Shown: positions 8,009 through 18,288, counted from the first letter of the stretch. The stretch is 64,000 bases of DNA from Deinococcus grandis (GCF_001485435.1 NZ_BCMS01000001.1:1249501-1313500); one strand, 5' to 3'. Numbers and translations: made by a program. The notes: a model not told the origin generated them from the letters alone.

Positions 8009-8857
8009 TCAGCGCCGGGTGCGGGCGCGGCCGGTCGTGGCAGGGTCCTCGGGTTTCACGCCCGGCAGTTTCACCTCGAACAGGGTCGGCCAGCGTTTGC
8101 CGGTCAGCAGCAGCGTGCCGCGCTCGGGCACGAACGCGATCCCGTTGGGCACGTCGTCGAAGGTCAGGGTGTGCCCGGCCCTCGCGGCGGCCGCGCTGAC
8201 CTCGCGGGTCAGGGCGGAAACGTCGATCCAGGCGGTGACCTTCCCGGTCTGCGGGTCGATCCGCGCGACGCGGTCGGTCAGCCACACGTTCGCGTACACG
8301 CTGCCCTGCACGTACTCCAGCTCGTTCAGGTTCTTCACGGGCTGCCCGGCGTCCGTGACCTGCACGCTCCGCTTGATCCGGAAGGTTTTCGGGTCGCGCC
8401 ACACCAGCGTCGGCGAGCCGTTGCTCATGATCAGCGCCCTGCCGTCGGTGGTCAGGCCCCAGCCCTCGCCGCTGTAGCGGTAGCGGCCGGTCTCCTTGAG
8501 GGTCGCCGCGTCGAAGGTGACGGCCACGCCGTCCTCCCAGGTGAGGTGGTACGCCACGCCGTTCAGCGCCGTGACCCCCTCACCGAACGCGCCCGCGATG
8601 GGGGTGGCGACCCGCGCGAAGACCTTCCCGGTCTTCAGGTCCACGCGCCGCACCCCGGACTGCCCGACGACGCCGGTGCTTTCCAGCAGCGTGCCGCCCC
8701 CCAGGTACTGCAGGCCCTGCGTGAACGCCGCGCGGTCGTGGGGGTAACGGGCGGTCACGGTGGGCGTCAGGACCGGCGTGCCGACCGACTGGGCGGCAGA
8801 GGGGGACGCCGACAGGGTCAGCAGCAGGCAGGGAAGCAGGAGGGCACCGGAACGCAC
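8009..8857 (-). CDS. glutaminyl-peptide cyclotransferase (beta-propeller type)
   Basis: Exported enzyme converting N-terminal Gln of peptides to pyroglutamate, of the plant/bacterial five-bladed beta-propeller family, unrelated to animal QC. About 282 residues: signal peptide ending in SAAQS, then propeller motifs FTQGLQYL, LLESTG, GEGVT and LNELEYVQG, and the C-terminal LLTGKRWP. The GTG at 8857 is preferred over the GTG at 8863 because TACCAT (8869-8864) lies exactly 6 nt upstream, the leaderless spacing. Single unit, on the opposite strand to tmk. Confidence 0.88.
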   Translation of the reverse strand: MRSGALLLPCLLLTLSASPSAAQSVGTPVLTPTVTARYPHDRAAFTQGLQYLGGGTLLESTGVVGQSGVRRVDLKTGKVFARVATPIAGAFGEGVTALNGVAYHLTWEDGVAVTFDAATLKETGRYRYSGEGWGLTTDGRALIMSNGSPTLVWRDPKTFRIKRSVQVTDAGQPVKNLNELEYVQGSVYANVWLTDRVARIDPQTGKVTAWIDVSALTREVSAAAARAGHTLTFDDVPNGIAFVPERGTLLLTGKRWPTLFEVKLPGVKPEDPATTGRARTRR

Positions 8858-8935
8858 GCCCACATGGTAGCGGGCCCTGGCCGGGACGCGCGGAGGCGTC
8901 TGCCCGCACGCGGATTGATGAAGGCCGCCCGAAGG

Positions 8936-10054
8936 TCAGGGACGTGTGGGGGTGGTGCCCAGGGCGTGTCCGGCCGCCTCGCGCACCGCCTCGTGCGGGT
9001 CGTCCAGCAGCGGCGCCAGACGGCCGGTCTCGCCCCACTGCCCCAGCGCCCAGGCGGCCGCCTCCCGCACCTCCCAGGCGGGGTCCTGCGCGCCCGCGAG
9101 GAGCAGTGGCCAGCCCTGCGGCGCGCGGGTGTTCCCCAGGACCGTCAGCGCGTTGCGGGCCATGCCCTTGCGCCGGGGGCGCAGGAACGCCGTGCCCGTC
9201 CACTGCCGCTCGAACTCCCGCTCGCTGACCCCGAAAAAACGGGTCAGGTCCGGGTGCGCCAGTTCCGGGTCCGGTTTCAGCAGCTGCGCCAGCGGGCCCG
9301 CCTTCAGGGTCCACGGACAGACCTCGCTGCACACGTCACAGCCGAACAGCCACTCGCCCATCCCGGGCCGCAGCTCGGGCGGGACCGGCCCGCGGTGCTC
9401 GATGGTCAGGTACGACACGCAGCGCCGGGCGTCGATCGCGCGGTCCGGGCCGATCGCGGCAGTGGGGCAGGCGATCACGCAGCGCGTGCAGCGCCCACAG
9501 CGGTCCGGGTGGGCCTCCGCCCCGCTGGGGTGCGGCAGGTCGGTCAGCAGGACCGCCAGCGTCACGAATGCGCCCAGCCGCGTGCTGATCAGCATCCCGG
9601 ACTTCCCGCGCCAGCCCAGGAACGCCCCCGAAGCGAACAGCCGCTCCATGACGGGCCCGTGATCCACGTACCCGCGCGCCCGCACGCCCAGCCGCGCCGC
9701 CTCCGCCTCCAGGCGCGACAGGACCGGCTGCAGCTGATCGTGGTAGTCCGGCGTCCACGCGTAGCGGGCCACGCGGCCCACCCGCACACCCCCCTCTGGC
9801 ACGGGCGGCGGCGCGAACGCGTGCGACACGCCCAGCACGAGCACGCTCTGCACACCCTCCAGGCGCTGCGAGGGATCGGCCCGCACCGGCAGTTGCCGCT
9901 CCAGGTAACCCATGCCCGCGTGCCGCCCCGCCGCCAGCCACCCCGCGTACTCGTCCACCGCCGCGCGCGGCACCTGCGCCGGAGCCCACCCCACGGCGTC
10001 CGCCCCCAGGCTCAGGGCGAGGTCGTGCAGCCGGTCATGGGGCGAGGCGCTCAT
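8936..10054 (-). CDS. queG: epoxyqueuosine reductase QueG with HEAT repeats
   Basis: Cobalamin-dependent iron-sulfur enzyme catalysing the last step of queuosine formation in the wobble base of certain tRNAs. The 372-residue protein has two [4Fe-4S] sets, Cys186-189-192-196 and Cys212/239/242/246, the conserved Asp in YVDHGP (131), and C-terminal HEAT repeats (about 300-372) that bind tRNA. I use the ATG at 10054; a longer frame up to 10276 reads only through the repeat element at 10136-10287 and is not coding. No other queuosine genes are nearby. Confidence 0.93.
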   Translation of the reverse strand: MSASPHDRLHDLALSLGADAVGWAPAQVPRAAVDEYAGWLAAGRHAGMGYLERQLPVRADPSQRLEGVQSVLVLGVSHAFAPPPVPEGGVRVGRVARYAWTPDYHDQLQPVLSRLEAEAARLGVRARGYVDHGPVMERLFASGAFLGWRGKSGMLISTRLGAFVTLAVLLTDLPHPSGAEAHPDRCGRCTRCVIACPTAAIGPDRAIDARRCVSYLTIEHRGPVPPELRPGMGEWLFGCDVCSEVCPWTLKAGPLAQLLKPDPELAHPDLTRFFGVSEREFERQWTGTAFLRPRRKGMARNALTVLGNTRAPQGWPLLLAGAQDPAWEVREAAAWALGQWGETGRLAPLLDDPHEAVREAAGHALGTTPTRP

Positions 10055-10135
10055 CGCCGCGCAGTATGCCGCGCCGCCCGCACCGGAAAGGGGAGAGGCC
10101 GCACCGCTGTCAGGGTGCGGCCCATTCATCGTCGT

Positions 10136-10287
10136 GCGGCTTCCGTCTGTTTCGTTGACAACCCGGAAATACACCGGGTTGTCAACTCCACGTCCGGAAC
10201 CCGCTTTGCTCCTCCTCTGCTGCGCAGCTCTAAGAGTCGCATCCGTTCGGATTGAACGGCCTTGCAAGCCATTCAATCGGAGTCCGT
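10136..10287 (-). repeat. intergenic repeat family B, copy 1 (152 bp)
   Basis: Full-length copy of a small repeat bounded by imperfect inverted ends (ACGGACTCCG / GCGGCTTCCG) and carrying an internal hairpin (GATTGAACGG.../...CCATTCAATC). It begins one base after the opcA stop codon. Related copies: 15353-15483, 54830-54981, and an internally deleted one at 26122-26194. It has no coding capacity and resembles the small non-coding repeats described in Deinococcus genomes. Confidence 0.85.
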
Positions 10288-10288
10288 G

Positions 10289-11233
10289 TTACAGCGTCTC
10301 TTTCGCCAGCGCCCAGGCGCGCTCGAAGACCTCGCCGCGTTCGGGGCGGGCCATCACGCGCGCCAGCCCCTGCGCGAGGGTCATGCTGGGCACCGTGACC
10401 TCCGTGACGCGCTGCACGTCGTCCCAGTGGCAGGCGGCCAGGGTGATGTCGCCCTGCTCGGCCTTCAGGCTGAAGTGCACGCCGTCACCGCGCAGTTCGA
10501 CGCCGCACAGGTCGCCGTTCTCGCGCCCGCAGCGGCCCAGCCGGAAGTCCACGGTGCTCAGGTCCGTCCAGCCCAGCGTGCTCGCGATGAACCCCGCGAA
10601 CAGCCGCGCGGGCAGGTCCTTCTTCCCGGCGTGCCGGACGGTCAGGTGCGTCACGCGCCCCAGCTGCCGCGCCGCGTCCGGCGAGTCGAACAGCTGCGCC
10701 AGCGCCTCGCGCCACCCGGCCGAGCGGCTCCAGCCCAGGTCCGCCAGCGCGTAGTGCCGGGAGGGCGGGACGTCCAGCGTCAGGCTGTCCACGATCACCT
10801 GATCGGCGATCTCGGTCAGTTCGGCCAGCAGCGTGCCCTCGGGGCGGCTGTCCGCGCCCCACCACACGTGGTTCACGGTCGCCGGGCGGATCAGCGGCAG
10901 GATCGCGCCCTGGAGCTGCTCGGGGCTGGCCTCCAGCGTCAGGCGTTCCACGTACAGCCCGCCCGTCTGCGGCACGAGCGCGGCGTGCACGGTCAGGTCG
11001 TCGGTGCCGTCCATCACGCCGATGATCTGCCGCCCCGCGTAGCGGCCCTCCAGGCCCGCGAGGGCCTCCTGCACGCGGCCCAGGTGCCGCTTCACGGTCA
11101 GGGCGATCATGTTGCCGGTGTAGGCGCGCGTCTCGACGTTCGTCTGCGCCCACAGTTCATCCAGGGTCGCCTGGGCCTTGCGGACGGTGGTGTCCACCGG
11201 GCCCAGCGGTTTCAGGTCCGTCGCGTACGTCAC
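10289..11233 (-). CDS. opcA: glucose-6-phosphate dehydrogenase assembly protein OpcA
   Basis: A 314-residue OpcA-family protein. In cyanobacteria OpcA allosterically activates and helps assemble glucose-6-phosphate dehydrogenase, and it travels with zwf there and in actinobacteria. It follows zwf by 16 nt on the same strand, which makes the same role likely. The GTG at 11233 is preceded by a strong ribosome binding site (GGGAGGTG). No enzyme motif is expected or seen. The stop TAA abuts repeat B. Confidence 0.9.
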   Translation of the reverse strand: MTYATDLKPLGPVDTTVRKAQATLDELWAQTNVETRAYTGNMIALTVKRHLGRVQEALAGLEGRYAGRQIIGVMDGTDDLTVHAALVPQTGGLYVERLTLEASPEQLQGAILPLIRPATVNHVWWGADSRPEGTLLAELTEIADQVIVDSLTLDVPPSRHYALADLGWSRSAGWREALAQLFDSPDAARQLGRVTHLTVRHAGKKDLPARLFAGFIASTLGWTDLSTVDFRLGRCGRENGDLCGVELRGDGVHFSLKAEQGDITLAACHWDDVQRVTEVTVPSMTLAQGLARVMARPERGEVFERAWALAKETL

Positions 11234-11249
11234 GCGTTCACCTCCCGGG

Positions 11250-13057
<1,808 letters not shown>

Positions 13058-13061
<4 letters not shown>

Positions 13062-14128
13062 GCGTCACCCTTCACGCGCTGCTGGCCGGTCTCACCCAGC
13101 TGTTCGGCAGCGCTGCCCTCGCCCGCGCTGCCCGCGTGGCCGATGTTCTCCGGCGCGGCCACCTTGGGGTGATCGCCGGGCGCCACCTCGGGCACCAGCC
13201 CCTCCTGACGGGGGGACTCGATGGTCTTCACGGCGTGCCCGCCGAACGCGCGGCGCATCGCCGAGAGCATCTGCCCGGCGTAGCTGACCTCCTGCTGGCT
13301 GCGGAAGCGCATCTGCGTCGCCAGCGTGATCACGGGCGTCGGCACGCCCAGTTCGATGGAGTCGATGATCGTCCAGCGGCCCTCGCCACTGTCCGCCACG
13401 TAGTCCGAGAGCTTCTCGAACTCGGCCTTGTTCTGCAGCGCCTCGGCGGTCAGGTCGAGCAGCCAGGAGCGCACGACGCTGCCGTGCCGCCACAGTTCGG
13501 CGATCTGCGCCATGTCGAGGTTGAAGTCCTGGTGCGCCTTCATCAGCTCGAAGCCCTCGGCGTAGGCCTGCATCATGCCGTACTCGATGCCGTTGTGGAC
13601 CATCTTCACATAGTGGCCGCTGCCCGCCGGACCCATGCGGCCCCAGCCGCGGTCGGCGGCGGGCGCGAGCGCCTCGAAGGCGGGACGCAGGCGCTCGACG
13701 GCCTCCTCGGCGCCGCCGATCATCATGGCGTAGCCTTCCTTGAGGCCCCACACGCCGCCGGACGTGCCGACGTCCACGAAGTGAATGCCCTTCTCGGCGA
13801 GTTCCTCGGCGCGGCGGATGCTGTCCTTGTAGTTGCTGTTCCCGCCGTCGATGACGATGTCGCCTGGCGCGAGGCGCCCCGCGAGGTCGTCGATGACGCT
13901 CTGGGTGATCTTCCCGGCGGGCACCATGACCCACACGGCGCGCGTGCCGGGTTCACCCAGCGAGGCGATCAGGTCGTCCATGCTGCGGGCACCACGGGCG
14001 CCCTGACGTTCGATCTGTGCGACGGATTCCTCGCTGCGGTCGTAGCCGATGACCTCGACGCCACCCTGGGTGAGGCGCAGGACCATGTTGCCGCCCATCT
14101 TGCCCAGTCCGATCATGCCTAGTTTCAT
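13058..14128 (-). CDS. gnd: 6-phosphogluconate dehydrogenase, decarboxylating (GndA/YqeC type)
   Basis: Oxidatively decarboxylates 6-phosphogluconate to ribulose-5-phosphate. The 356-residue protein begins with the Rossmann motif GLGKMGGNM (6-14) and has VDVGTSGG and the substrate-binding KMVHNGIEYGMMQAYAE region typical of the shorter, often NAD-preferring, GndA class. A tail of about 45 residues (from the SPRQEG stretch on) is low-complexity and extra to the family. The ATG at 14128 has a good ribosome site (GGAGGACAACC). First gene of gnd-zwf-opcA. The upstream frame continuing to 14287 is promoter DNA. Confidence 0.93.
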
Positions 14129-14145
14129 GGTTGTCCTCCCGGCGT

Positions 14146-14157
14146 GGAAGCGCTTCC
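14146..14157. promoter_or_regulatory. perfect 12-bp palindromic operator upstream of gnd
   Basis: GGAAGCGCTTCC lies 17 nt before the gnd start codon and downstream of the likely -10 box. It has the central-CG AAGCGCTT form of LacI-family operators and shares its core with the site at 1952-1965. From this position a bound repressor would act as a transcription roadblock. Confidence 0.6.
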
Positions 14158-14180
14158 GGCCCCCAGCCTCAACGTGCTGC

Positions 14181-14186
14181 ACTATA
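14181..14186 (-). promoter_or_regulatory. putative -10 box of the gnd-zwf-opcA operon
   Basis: TATAGT on the minus strand, predicted start near 14174. No good -35 box is seen at 16-18 bp. The start would lie about 45 nt before the gnd ATG and about 17 nt before the operator. Confidence 0.45.
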
Positions 14187-14267
14187 CGTCCGCGCCGCCG
14201 CGTGACGTCCAGGGCACCACGCAGCTTCAGGCGGCATGAAGCAGAGGTCCGGCCGACAGTCAGTCGT

Positions 14268-14296
14268 TTGACAGAATGTCGTTGCAACGATTAACT
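14268..14296 (+). promoter_or_regulatory. marR promoter with palindromic operator in its spacer
   Basis: TTGACA (14268-14273), 17-bp spacer, TTAACT (14291-14296). The spacer ends with TCGTTGCAACGA (14279-14290), a perfect 12-bp palindrome. A MarR dimer on this site would occlude the promoter, the usual autoregulatory layout. A second, leaderless start is possible from TACCCT at 14331-14336. Confidence 0.6.
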
Positions 14297-14342
14297 TAGG
14301 GCCAGCGCTGACCGGACACCACCGGCCCGCTACCCTGAACCC

Positions 14343-14816
14343 ATGCCCGACACCCCCACCCCCGGCGCGCCCGGCAGCCTGCAGCACCGCGCCTATCTCG
14401 CCCTGCAACGCCTCGCGCTGCACCAGCAACGCCAGGGCGCCGACCTGTTCCGCGACCACGGCCTCAGCGCCCCGCAGTTCAACGTCCTGCGCATCCTGCG
14501 CGGCGCCACAGACGGCGGCCTGACCTGCAGCGAGATCAGCGACCGCCTCCTCGACCACGACCCCGACGTCACCCGCCTCCTCGACCGCCTCCAGAAGGCC
14601 GGACTCGTCACCCGTGACCGCGACCGCCCCGACCGCCGCATCGTCGCCACCCGCCTCACCGACGCCGGACGCGACCTGCTGACCCGCCTCGACCCGCCCC
14701 TGACCGACCTGCACGCCCGGCAGTTCGCGCACCTGACCGACACGCAACTGCGCGACCTGATCAGCCTGGTCACCGCGGTGACCAGGGAACCCGAGGGGAA
14801 CCCTCAGATTCCCTGA
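14343..14816 (+). CDS. MarR-family transcriptional regulator
   Basis: A 157-residue winged-helix repressor of the MarR family. Recognisable elements are the dimerisation helix at the N-terminus, LSAPQFNVLRIL leading into the HTH (about 45-95), and the wing with DRPDRRIVATRLTDAGRDLL. ATG at 14343 with TACCCT 6 nt upstream. It precedes a DoxX-family gene, an arrangement common for quinone- or oxidant-responsive MarR proteins, though a repeat element lies between them. The palindrome at 14279-14290 is its likely operator. Confidence 0.88.
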   Translation: MPDTPTPGAPGSLQHRAYLALQRLALHQQRQGADLFRDHGLSAPQFNVLRILRGATDGGLTCSEISDRLLDHDPDVTRLLDRLQKAGLVTRDRDRPDRRIVATRLTDAGRDLLTRLDPPLTDLHARQFAHLTDTQLRDLISLVTAVTREPEGNPQIP

Positions 14817-14846
14817 AACGAGCGGAGCGAGAGACCGTCAACAGAC

Positions 14847-14911
14847 CGCAGTGGGAAGCGGAGTGGAGGAGCGTGCTGTTGGCCCCTCAACGAAGCTGGA
14901 CACTGCAGTCA
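14847..14911 (+). repeat. intergenic repeat family C, copy 1
   Basis: About 65 bp similar to 18082-18149 (opposite strand) and more weakly to 63551-63611. The shared core reads approximately GGAAG-GGAGT-GAGGAGCGTG-TG, TGGCCCC, then GAAGCTGGACACTGCAGTCA. It sits 20 nt before the DoxX gene. Confidence 0.6.
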
Positions 14912-14930
14912 CCCCACCGGAGGACACCCC

Positions 14931-15341
14931 ATGACCACCCGCACCGCGCCCGCCCCCAACCCCGACCTCGCCCTGCTGCTGCTGCGCCTCGCCACCGGCC
15001 TGGTGTTCGTCATGCACGGCGCGCAGAAATTCTTCACGTACACCCTGCCCGGCACCACCCAGGCCTTCACGCAGATGGGCGTACCCGTCCCCGGCATCAG
15101 CGCCCCCGTGGTCGCCACCGTCGAACTGCTGGGCGGCCTGCTGCTGATCCTCGGTGTGTACAGCCGCGCCGCCGGGGTGCTGCTCGCCGTGAACATGCTC
15201 GTGGCCATCGCGCTGGTGCACCTGAAGGCCGGGTTCTTCAACCCGGACGGCCTGGAATTCCCGCTCGTGCTGCTCGCCGCCAGCCTCGCCGTGGCGTTCG
15301 CCGGACCGGGCCGCCTGCGCGCCCCCATCGGACAACCCTGA
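14931..15341 (+). CDS. DoxX-family membrane protein
   Basis: A 136-residue integral membrane protein of the DoxX family with four predicted membrane helices, starting at LALLLLRLATGLVFVMHGAQKFF (first helix, with the family HGAQK motif) and containing the VATVELLGGLLLILG helix. Family members associate with redox stress and thiol or quinone metabolism; the reaction is not settled. A ribosome site (GGAGGACACCCC) precedes the ATG at 14931. Probably co-regulated by the upstream MarR protein. Confidence 0.85.
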   Translation: MTTRTAPAPNPDLALLLLRLATGLVFVMHGAQKFFTYTLPGTTQAFTQMGVPVPGISAPVVATVELLGGLLLILGVYSRAAGVLLAVNMLVAIALVHLKAGFFNPDGLEFPLVLLAASLAVAFAGPGRLRAPIGQP

Positions 15342-15352
15342 GCGGAGGGGAG

Positions 15353-15483
15353 ACGAACTCCGATTGAATGGCTTATCAAGCCGTTCAATCCGAGCGGATG
15401 CGAGGAGGAACGAAACGGATTCCGGACGTGGCGTTGGCAGATCGGTGGTGTTCCGATCTGTCAACGAAACAAACGGAATCCGT
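15353..15483 (+). repeat. intergenic repeat family B, copy 2 (131 bp)
   Basis: Begins ACGAACTCCG and ends ACGGAATCCGT. It keeps the 5' hairpin GATTGAATGGCTT/AAGCCGTTCAATC and the 3' GTCAACGAAACA segment. It lies between DoxX and mqnC. The remaining bases to 15608 hold only the mqnC TACGCT box. Confidence 0.85.
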
Positions 15484-15608
15484 TTCACACGTCGCGCCGG
15501 GCCACGGGATCACCCCAGGCCCGGCGCGTTTCATGCTCCGGGACCCCTCCCGCCGGTTCGGTGAAAGGGGAGACCAATGCCCGCCGGGCGCGGTGCTACG
15601 CTCCGGAC

Positions 15609-16793
15609 ATGACCGCACCCGCCCCCACCCCCGCAGCGGGCGACCTGCTGCCCCGCGCCGCACGCGGCGAGCGCCTGACCCACGCCGAGATCGAGGCGCT
15701 GTACCACCAGCCCCTCCCGGACGTCGCCGCCGTCGCCCACCACCTGCGCCTCACGCGGCGCGACCAGGACACCGTCACGTTCCTGATCGACCGGAACATC
15801 AACTACACCAACATCTGCAACGTCGGCTGCAACTTCTGCGCCTTCTACCGCACCCGCCGCCAGAAAGACAGCTACACCCTGGACTACGAGCAGATCAGCC
15901 ACAAGATCCGCGAACTCGAAGCGGTGGGCGGCACCCGCATCCTGCTGCAGGGCGGCGTGAACCCCGAACTGGGCCTGGACTACTACACGGGCCTGCTGCG
16001 GCACGTCAAGGCGCACCACCCCACCATCCGCATCGACGCCTTCTCCCCGGAAGAAGTGCTGTTCATGGAGAAGACCTTCGGCCTGAGCCTCGACGCGCTG
16101 CTCGACACGCTGATCGAGGCGGGCCTCGACGGACTGCCCGGCGCGGGCGGCGAGATCCTGGAAGACGACGTGCGCGCCAAGGCCGCCCCCGCCCGCATCC
16201 GCAGCGAGGACTGGTTCCGCATCATCGACGCCGCGCAGCGCAAGGGCCTGTACACCATCGCCACCATGGTCATCGGTTTCGGCGAGACGTACGCGCAGCG
16301 CGCCAGCCACCTCCTGAAGATCCGCGAGCAGCAGGACAAGGCGAACCGCGACTACGACGGCAACGGCTTCTCCGGCTTCGCCATGTGGACCCTGCAGACC
16401 GAACACACCCGCCTGCACGGCAAGGCGCCCGGCGCGACCGCGCACGAGTACCTCCAGCAGCTCGCCATCGCCCGCATCGCGCTGGACAACATCCCCAACA
16501 TCCAGGCGTCCTGGCCCGCGCAGGGCTTCAAGGTCGGGCAGGCCGCGCTGTACTACGGCGCGAACGACCTCGGAAGCACCATGCTGGAGGAGAACGTCGT
16601 CTCGGCCGCCGCCGGACACGACCGCCACCAGGCGACCGTGCGCGAACTGATCCGCATCGCCGTGGACGCCGGATTCACGCCCGCCATCCGCAACAGCCGC
16701 TTCCAGATCATCGACTGGCCCGACGCGCAGGCCATCCTGAACCGCGCCCCCGAGAACCCCGAAGGGGACCGCGCCGTCGGCTCCGCGAGCTGA
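15609..16793 (+). CDS. mqnC: cyclic dehypoxanthine futalosine synthase MqnC
   Basis: Radical SAM enzyme of the futalosine route to menaquinone, converting dehypoxanthine futalosine to its cyclic form. 394 residues. The cluster-binding CxxxCxxC is Cys70, Cys74 and Cys77 (CNVGCNFC), followed by FYRTRR and, near the C-terminus, the conserved substrate region with GANDLGSTMLEENV. I start at the ATG at 15609, since TACGCT lies 6 nt upstream; the earlier ATG at 15561 is in the promoter region. No other mqn gene is in the window. Confidence 0.95.
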   Translation: MTAPAPTPAAGDLLPRAARGERLTHAEIEALYHQPLPDVAAVAHHLRLTRRDQDTVTFLIDRNINYTNICNVGCNFCAFYRTRRQKDSYTLDYEQISHKIRELEAVGGTRILLQGGVNPELGLDYYTGLLRHVKAHHPTIRIDAFSPEEVLFMEKTFGLSLDALLDTLIEAGLDGLPGAGGEILEDDVRAKAAPARIRSEDWFRIIDAAQRKGLYTIATMVIGFGETYAQRASHLLKIREQQDKANRDYDGNGFSGFAMWTLQTEHTRLHGKAPGATAHEYLQQLAIARIALDNIPNIQASWPAQGFKVGQAALYYGANDLGSTMLEENVVSAAAGHDRHQATVRELIRIAVDAGFTPAIRNSRFQIIDWPDAQAILNRAPENPEGDRAVGSAS

Positions 16794-16999
16794 TCCGTCC
16801 CCGCGCGGCCCAGCCATCACGTGAGAGGCCGGGCCGCCGCCCTGCCGGAAGCGCTGGACGTGCTGGCACAGCGCGAGCCCCTCTGCCACGACCAGCTCCC
16901 AGCCCCGCCGAGCGTCCACATGAGAACGCTGACCAGATCACCTCCACTCATCCTCATGCCCGCGTGCTTTCCTGACACCTGCGCCCGGAGGAGCGCGCC

Positions 17000-17356
17000 G
17001 TGCCCAGCCTGGCCTACATCTTCTGCGAAACCCGCCCCCGCACCGCCGCCGCCGAGTGGACCGGCGAGGCCCGCTTCCTGCTGGACCCCCCCGGCGACCT
17101 GCTGAGCGCCCTGCACGCCGCCCCGCTGCACGACCTGGGGCACCCGGACGACCTGAGCGTGCAGGTCAGCGCCGAGGCGCTGTTCGAGGACGGCGAGATC
17201 ACCGGCCGCACCACGCTGAGCGCCGCCGACCTCGCCACGCTGACCGCGCACCTGCCCGACGCGCACCACGCCCGCGTGCTCGCCTGGGCGGCCTTCGCGT
17301 ACGCCCTGGACGGACAGGACCACGACGCGCGGTTCATCATCTGGTTCGTCGAATAG
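17000..17356 (+). CDS. hypothetical protein, 118 aa
   Basis: Not recognised. A soluble, acidic protein beginning MPSLAYIFCE, with a mixed alpha/beta look and the C-terminal segment RFIIWFVE. The GTG at 17000 is chosen because a ribosome site (CGGAGGAG) lies 7-12 nt upstream. It stands alone after mqnC (206-nt gap in which I see nothing else) and is followed by a very strong hairpin. Confidence 0.7.
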   Translation: MPSLAYIFCETRPRTAAAEWTGEARFLLDPPGDLLSALHAAPLHDLGHPDDLSVQVSAEALFEDGEITGRTTLSAADLATLTAHLPDAHHARVLAWAAFAYALDGQDHDARFIIWFVE

Positions 17357-17372
17357 GCCGCAGGCCACACGG

Positions 17373-17415
17373 GCAGCGGACGGCCCCGCCGGGCACAGGC
17401 GGGGCCGTCCGCTGC
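17373..17415. terminator. perfect 18-bp hairpin, no T-tract
   Basis: Arms 17373-17390 and 17398-17415 are perfectly complementary over 18 bp with a 7-nt loop. There is no U-run, so it may act as a Rho-independent-like block on both strands or as an RNA-stabilising structure. It lies between the gene ending at 17356 and repeat A copy 1. Confidence 0.6.
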
Positions 17416-17428
17416 AAGGACGGAAATC

Positions 17429-17577
17429 ATACGGGATTCATGTGATTCCACACCATTCGGAGTCGCCCGGTGGCCCCCTCACCCTTCCGTCGCTTCGCTC
17501 CTCCCTCCCTCTCCCACCAGGGGAGAGGGGACAATGGAACGCGATCACGGTGCAAGCAAGTCAATTTAATCCCGTAT
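17429..17577 (+). repeat. intergenic repeat family A, copy 1 (149 bp)
   Basis: Bounded by perfect 10-bp inverted ends ATACGGGATT / AATCCCGTAT. Inside are TGATTCCACA, TTCGGAGTCGCCCGGTGGCC, and a CCCTCTCC/GGGAGAGGGG hairpin. Other copies: 54985-55133 (opposite orientation, also 149 bp) and 59077-59220. The end lies 7 nt from the stop codon of the following minus-strand gene. Confidence 0.92.
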
Positions 17578-17584
17578 CAGAGGG

Positions 17585-17860
17585 TCACGCCGCGCCGGGC
17601 AGGTCGGTGCCGCCGCACTCCGGCGCGGCACCGTCCAGCTGCACCTGCCGGGCGACGTCCTCCATGACGTCACCGTACAGGCGCGCCCCGAGACCCGGCA
17701 GCCACGCCAGTTCCAGCGTGACGTCCCCCAGGTCCGCGTGGACGCTGCGATGATGCCAGCCCGGCCCTTCCGCCTCCAGCACGAGCCGACCGGACTGCAC
17801 GAGAATTCTCACGCGGCCCTCGTCCGTCCGCGTATCACTGAAGTGACGGATGACATTCAT
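17585..17860 (-). CDS. hypothetical protein, 91 aa
   Basis: Not recognised. A small soluble protein, beta-rich by pattern (RVRILVQSGRLVLEAEGPG), possibly a single antiparallel domain. The ATG at 17860 is supported by TATGCT (17872-17867) exactly 6 nt upstream, a leaderless start; a frame opening at 17896 would place that promoter inside the gene. Its stop codon is almost directly joined to repeat A copy 1. Confidence 0.65.
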   Translation of the reverse strand: MNVIRHFSDTRTDEGRVRILVQSGRLVLEAEGPGWHHRSVHADLGDVTLELAWLPGLGARLYGDVMEDVARQVQLDGAAPECGGTDLPGAA

Positions 17861-18081
17861 GCCATAAGCATACGCAGCGCCCCTGACCCGATTCATACGC
17901 CAAAGTGATGATGGCCTGACCGGTGTGCGCCCACACGGCGTTCACCGGCCCGGGCCGCGCCGCCGGACGGCCAGCACGACAGGCGGGGCGAGGTGGCCCC
18001 GGACGCGTCCGGCAGGGCGTTTCGCTGCCCGTGCGGCGCGGGGGTGCCTTGAGGTGCCGGTTCGCGCCGTCCTGTCAGGAT

Positions 18082-18149
18082 CTGACAGCGGTTTCCAGTT
18101 CCACCCTGGGGCCAGCACCACGCCCTTCAACTCCACTTCCAACCGTTGC
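18082..18149 (-). repeat. intergenic repeat family C, copy 2
   Basis: On the minus strand this matches 14847-14911 over about 65 bp. The region 17873-18276 around it contains no gene that I can support; the rest shows only GC-rich sequence and no clear promoter until TAGACT at 18277. Confidence 0.6.
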
Positions 18150-18276
18150 CTTTTTCAGATGCCCGCGCTGCTCGTTCAGGAGTATCGGAGGCTCCCTTCG
18201 CTACTCCTGAAGTCTGCTGTGACACCGCCCGCCGCGCCCGTCTACACACCTGCGTGACCTGCGCCGGACGCTCCCG

Positions 18277-18282
18277 TAGACT
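18277..18282 (+). promoter_or_regulatory. -10 box of the leu operon (leaderless leader peptide)
   Basis: TAGACT lies 6 nt before the ATG of the leader peptide, the spacing seen at the other leaderless genes in the window. Transcription would start at or next to the leader ATG. There is no convincing -35 box. Confidence 0.6.
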
Positions 18283-18288
18283 CCGGGC

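Noticed and set aside
8171..10255. 694-codon plus-strand frame across the cyclotransferase and queG genes
   Set aside because: Spans two recognisable minus-strand genes and repeat B; no domain of its own.
10055..10276. 74-codon upstream extension of queG
   Set aside because: It reads through repeat B, which is non-coding in its other copies; the conserved family start is at 10054.
14304..14311. CAGCGCTG palindrome before marR
   Set aside because: Only 8 bp and lacks the flanking AA/TT of the two LacI-type sites; common in GC-rich DNA.
16794..16999. Small plus-strand frame at 16821-17105
   Set aside because: No recognisable protein, overlaps the ribosome site and start of the better-supported gene at 17000.
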